DNA of 64,000 bases from Microbacterium salitolerans (lineage in GTDB: Bacteria; Actinomycetota; Actinomycetes; Actinomycetales; Microbacteriaceae), in NCBI RefSeq assembly GCF_019720895.1, contig NZ_JAHKSH010000003.1, positions 594,148 to 658,147 of the forward strand, written 5' to 3'. Positions 63,758 to 64,000 of this stretch are shown here, one piece after another (the first letter of the stretch is position 1; each line of letters begins with the position of its first letter). The position numbers and the translations under genes are program-made. A model generated the notes under the pieces. The model had not been told where the DNA came from. It made no database searches and was given only the letters and a program-made list of their open reading frames with translations.

Positions 63758-63813
63758 AGAGAAGTTGCCCCGGGGGGCTCAGCTGGAAGGCTGAGGGCCG
63801 GGTGCGTCTGATC

Positions 63814-63829
63814 CTTGAGAACTCAACAG
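63814..63829 (+). promoter_or_regulatory. boxA-like antitermination sequence
   Basis: CTTGAGAACTCAACAG, a conserved segment of actinobacterial rRNA leaders that resembles the NusB/S10 boxA. Confidence 0.5.
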
Positions 63830-63980
63830 CGTGCACTTGTCAAATGCCAAATTATCCTCGGCATCCATTTCGGTGGGTGTTTGAGAATTCCTTTGGATCA
63901 TTTGATGTCAGATGACATCATATTTGGTCAGTTTCAAACTCGCTGCGCACACGTTTTCCCGTGTGGGTATGCATCTTTTC

Positions 63981-64000
63981 TTTTTGGAGAGTTTGATCCT
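63981..64000 (+). rRNA. rrs: 16S rRNA, 5' end (truncated by window)
   Basis: TTTTTGGAGAGTTTGATCCT is the conserved start of actinobacterial 16S rRNA, including the 27F primer region. Only the first 20 bases are present; the exact 5' end is taken by family convention. Confidence 0.93.

Larger units (their letters stand above)
63455..63980 (+). promoter_or_regulatory. Intergenic region and rRNA operon leader
   Basis: 526 bp without a gene; much richer in AT than the rest, as rRNA leaders often are. It holds a CRP-type palindrome, an rRNA promoter and an antiterminator-like box, listed separately, plus a second weak -10/-35 pair (TTGGGA with TAGGTT near 63615-63645). A small hairpin GATGTCA/TGACATC lies at 63904-63919, possibly an RNase III processing region. 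Confidence 0.75.

Noticed and set aside
63487-63759. A 90-codon open frame between the iron operon and 16S rRNA
   Set aside because: It overlaps the rRNA promoter, has no ribosome site and shows no family resemblance; the region is AT-richer leader DNA.

Overview
The window is very GC-rich DNA with mostly GTG/ATG starts, many 4-bp start/stop overlaps and short TAGACT-type -10 elements close to start codons. Gene content and order (folE-folP-folB-folK-DUF3180-two PH-domain proteins, DUF2520, lysS; ppa-tilS-hpt-ftsH; serS-HAD; mycoredoxin-like protein; LCP protein; 16S rRNA starting with the actinobacterial TTTGGAGAGTTTGATCCT) point to an actinobacterium of the Microbacteriaceae, most like Microbacterium. 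It reads as chromosomal. I see no transposase, integrase, phage module or CRISPR array.

Layout. 1-3400: signalling operon (PP2C phosphatase end, FHA protein, membrane Ser/Thr kinase). 3440-4122: resolvase-fold protein without its catalytic serine, and a glutaredoxin-like protein. 4229-7725: fused GtrB-GtrA glycosyltransferase/flippase plus two polytopic membrane proteins, one GT-C-like. 7804-10460: M23 peptidase, TrhO tRNA hydroxylase, DUF2255 protein. 10566-15861: a four-gene island. A cytoplasmic-looking subtilisin with an NPFTRT repeat and a TPR-CHAT caspase-like protein are coupled on the + strand; an ECF-type sigma factor and a small acidic protein are coupled on the - strand. The two pairs meet tail to tail.

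15971-28955 (all - strand): a 12-gene, tightly coupled exopolysaccharide operon of Wzx/Wzy type. In transcription order: initiating sugar transferase, WecG/TagA transferase, flippase, secreted NTF2-like protein, large secreted fibrinogen-like/propeller protein, CDP-alcohol phosphotransferase, Wzz-like protein with a degenerate ATPase domain, O-antigen-ligase/polymerase-like protein, two GT2 glycosyltransferases, a hexapeptide acetyltransferase and a cytidylyltransferase.

29203-37692: SurA-N lipoprotein, YihY protein, BCCT transporter, tRNA cluster Glu-Asp-Phe (-), coiled-coil M23 peptidase, ppa, tilS, hpt. 37842-45126: ftsH and the folate operon, running into DUF3180 and two PH-domain membrane proteins. 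45143-48981: amino-acid permease, DUF2520 protein, lysS. 49138-56312: lipoprotein, DUF4192 protein, small membrane protein, cardiolipin synthase, lipid kinase, serS, HAD hydrolase. 56420-59376: tRNA-Ser(TGA), LCP protein, tRNA-Ser(GCT), MFS transporter. 59448-63454: iron-siderophore ABC operon with a DtxR-type box overlapping its start. 63455-64000: AT-richer rRNA leader with promoter, a CRP-type palindrome and the first bases of 16S rRNA.

The most interesting unit is the S8-CHAT-sigma island. Its architecture suggests an intracellular protease/caspase-like stress or conflict module under its own sigma factor. That function is inferred from domains and arrangement.
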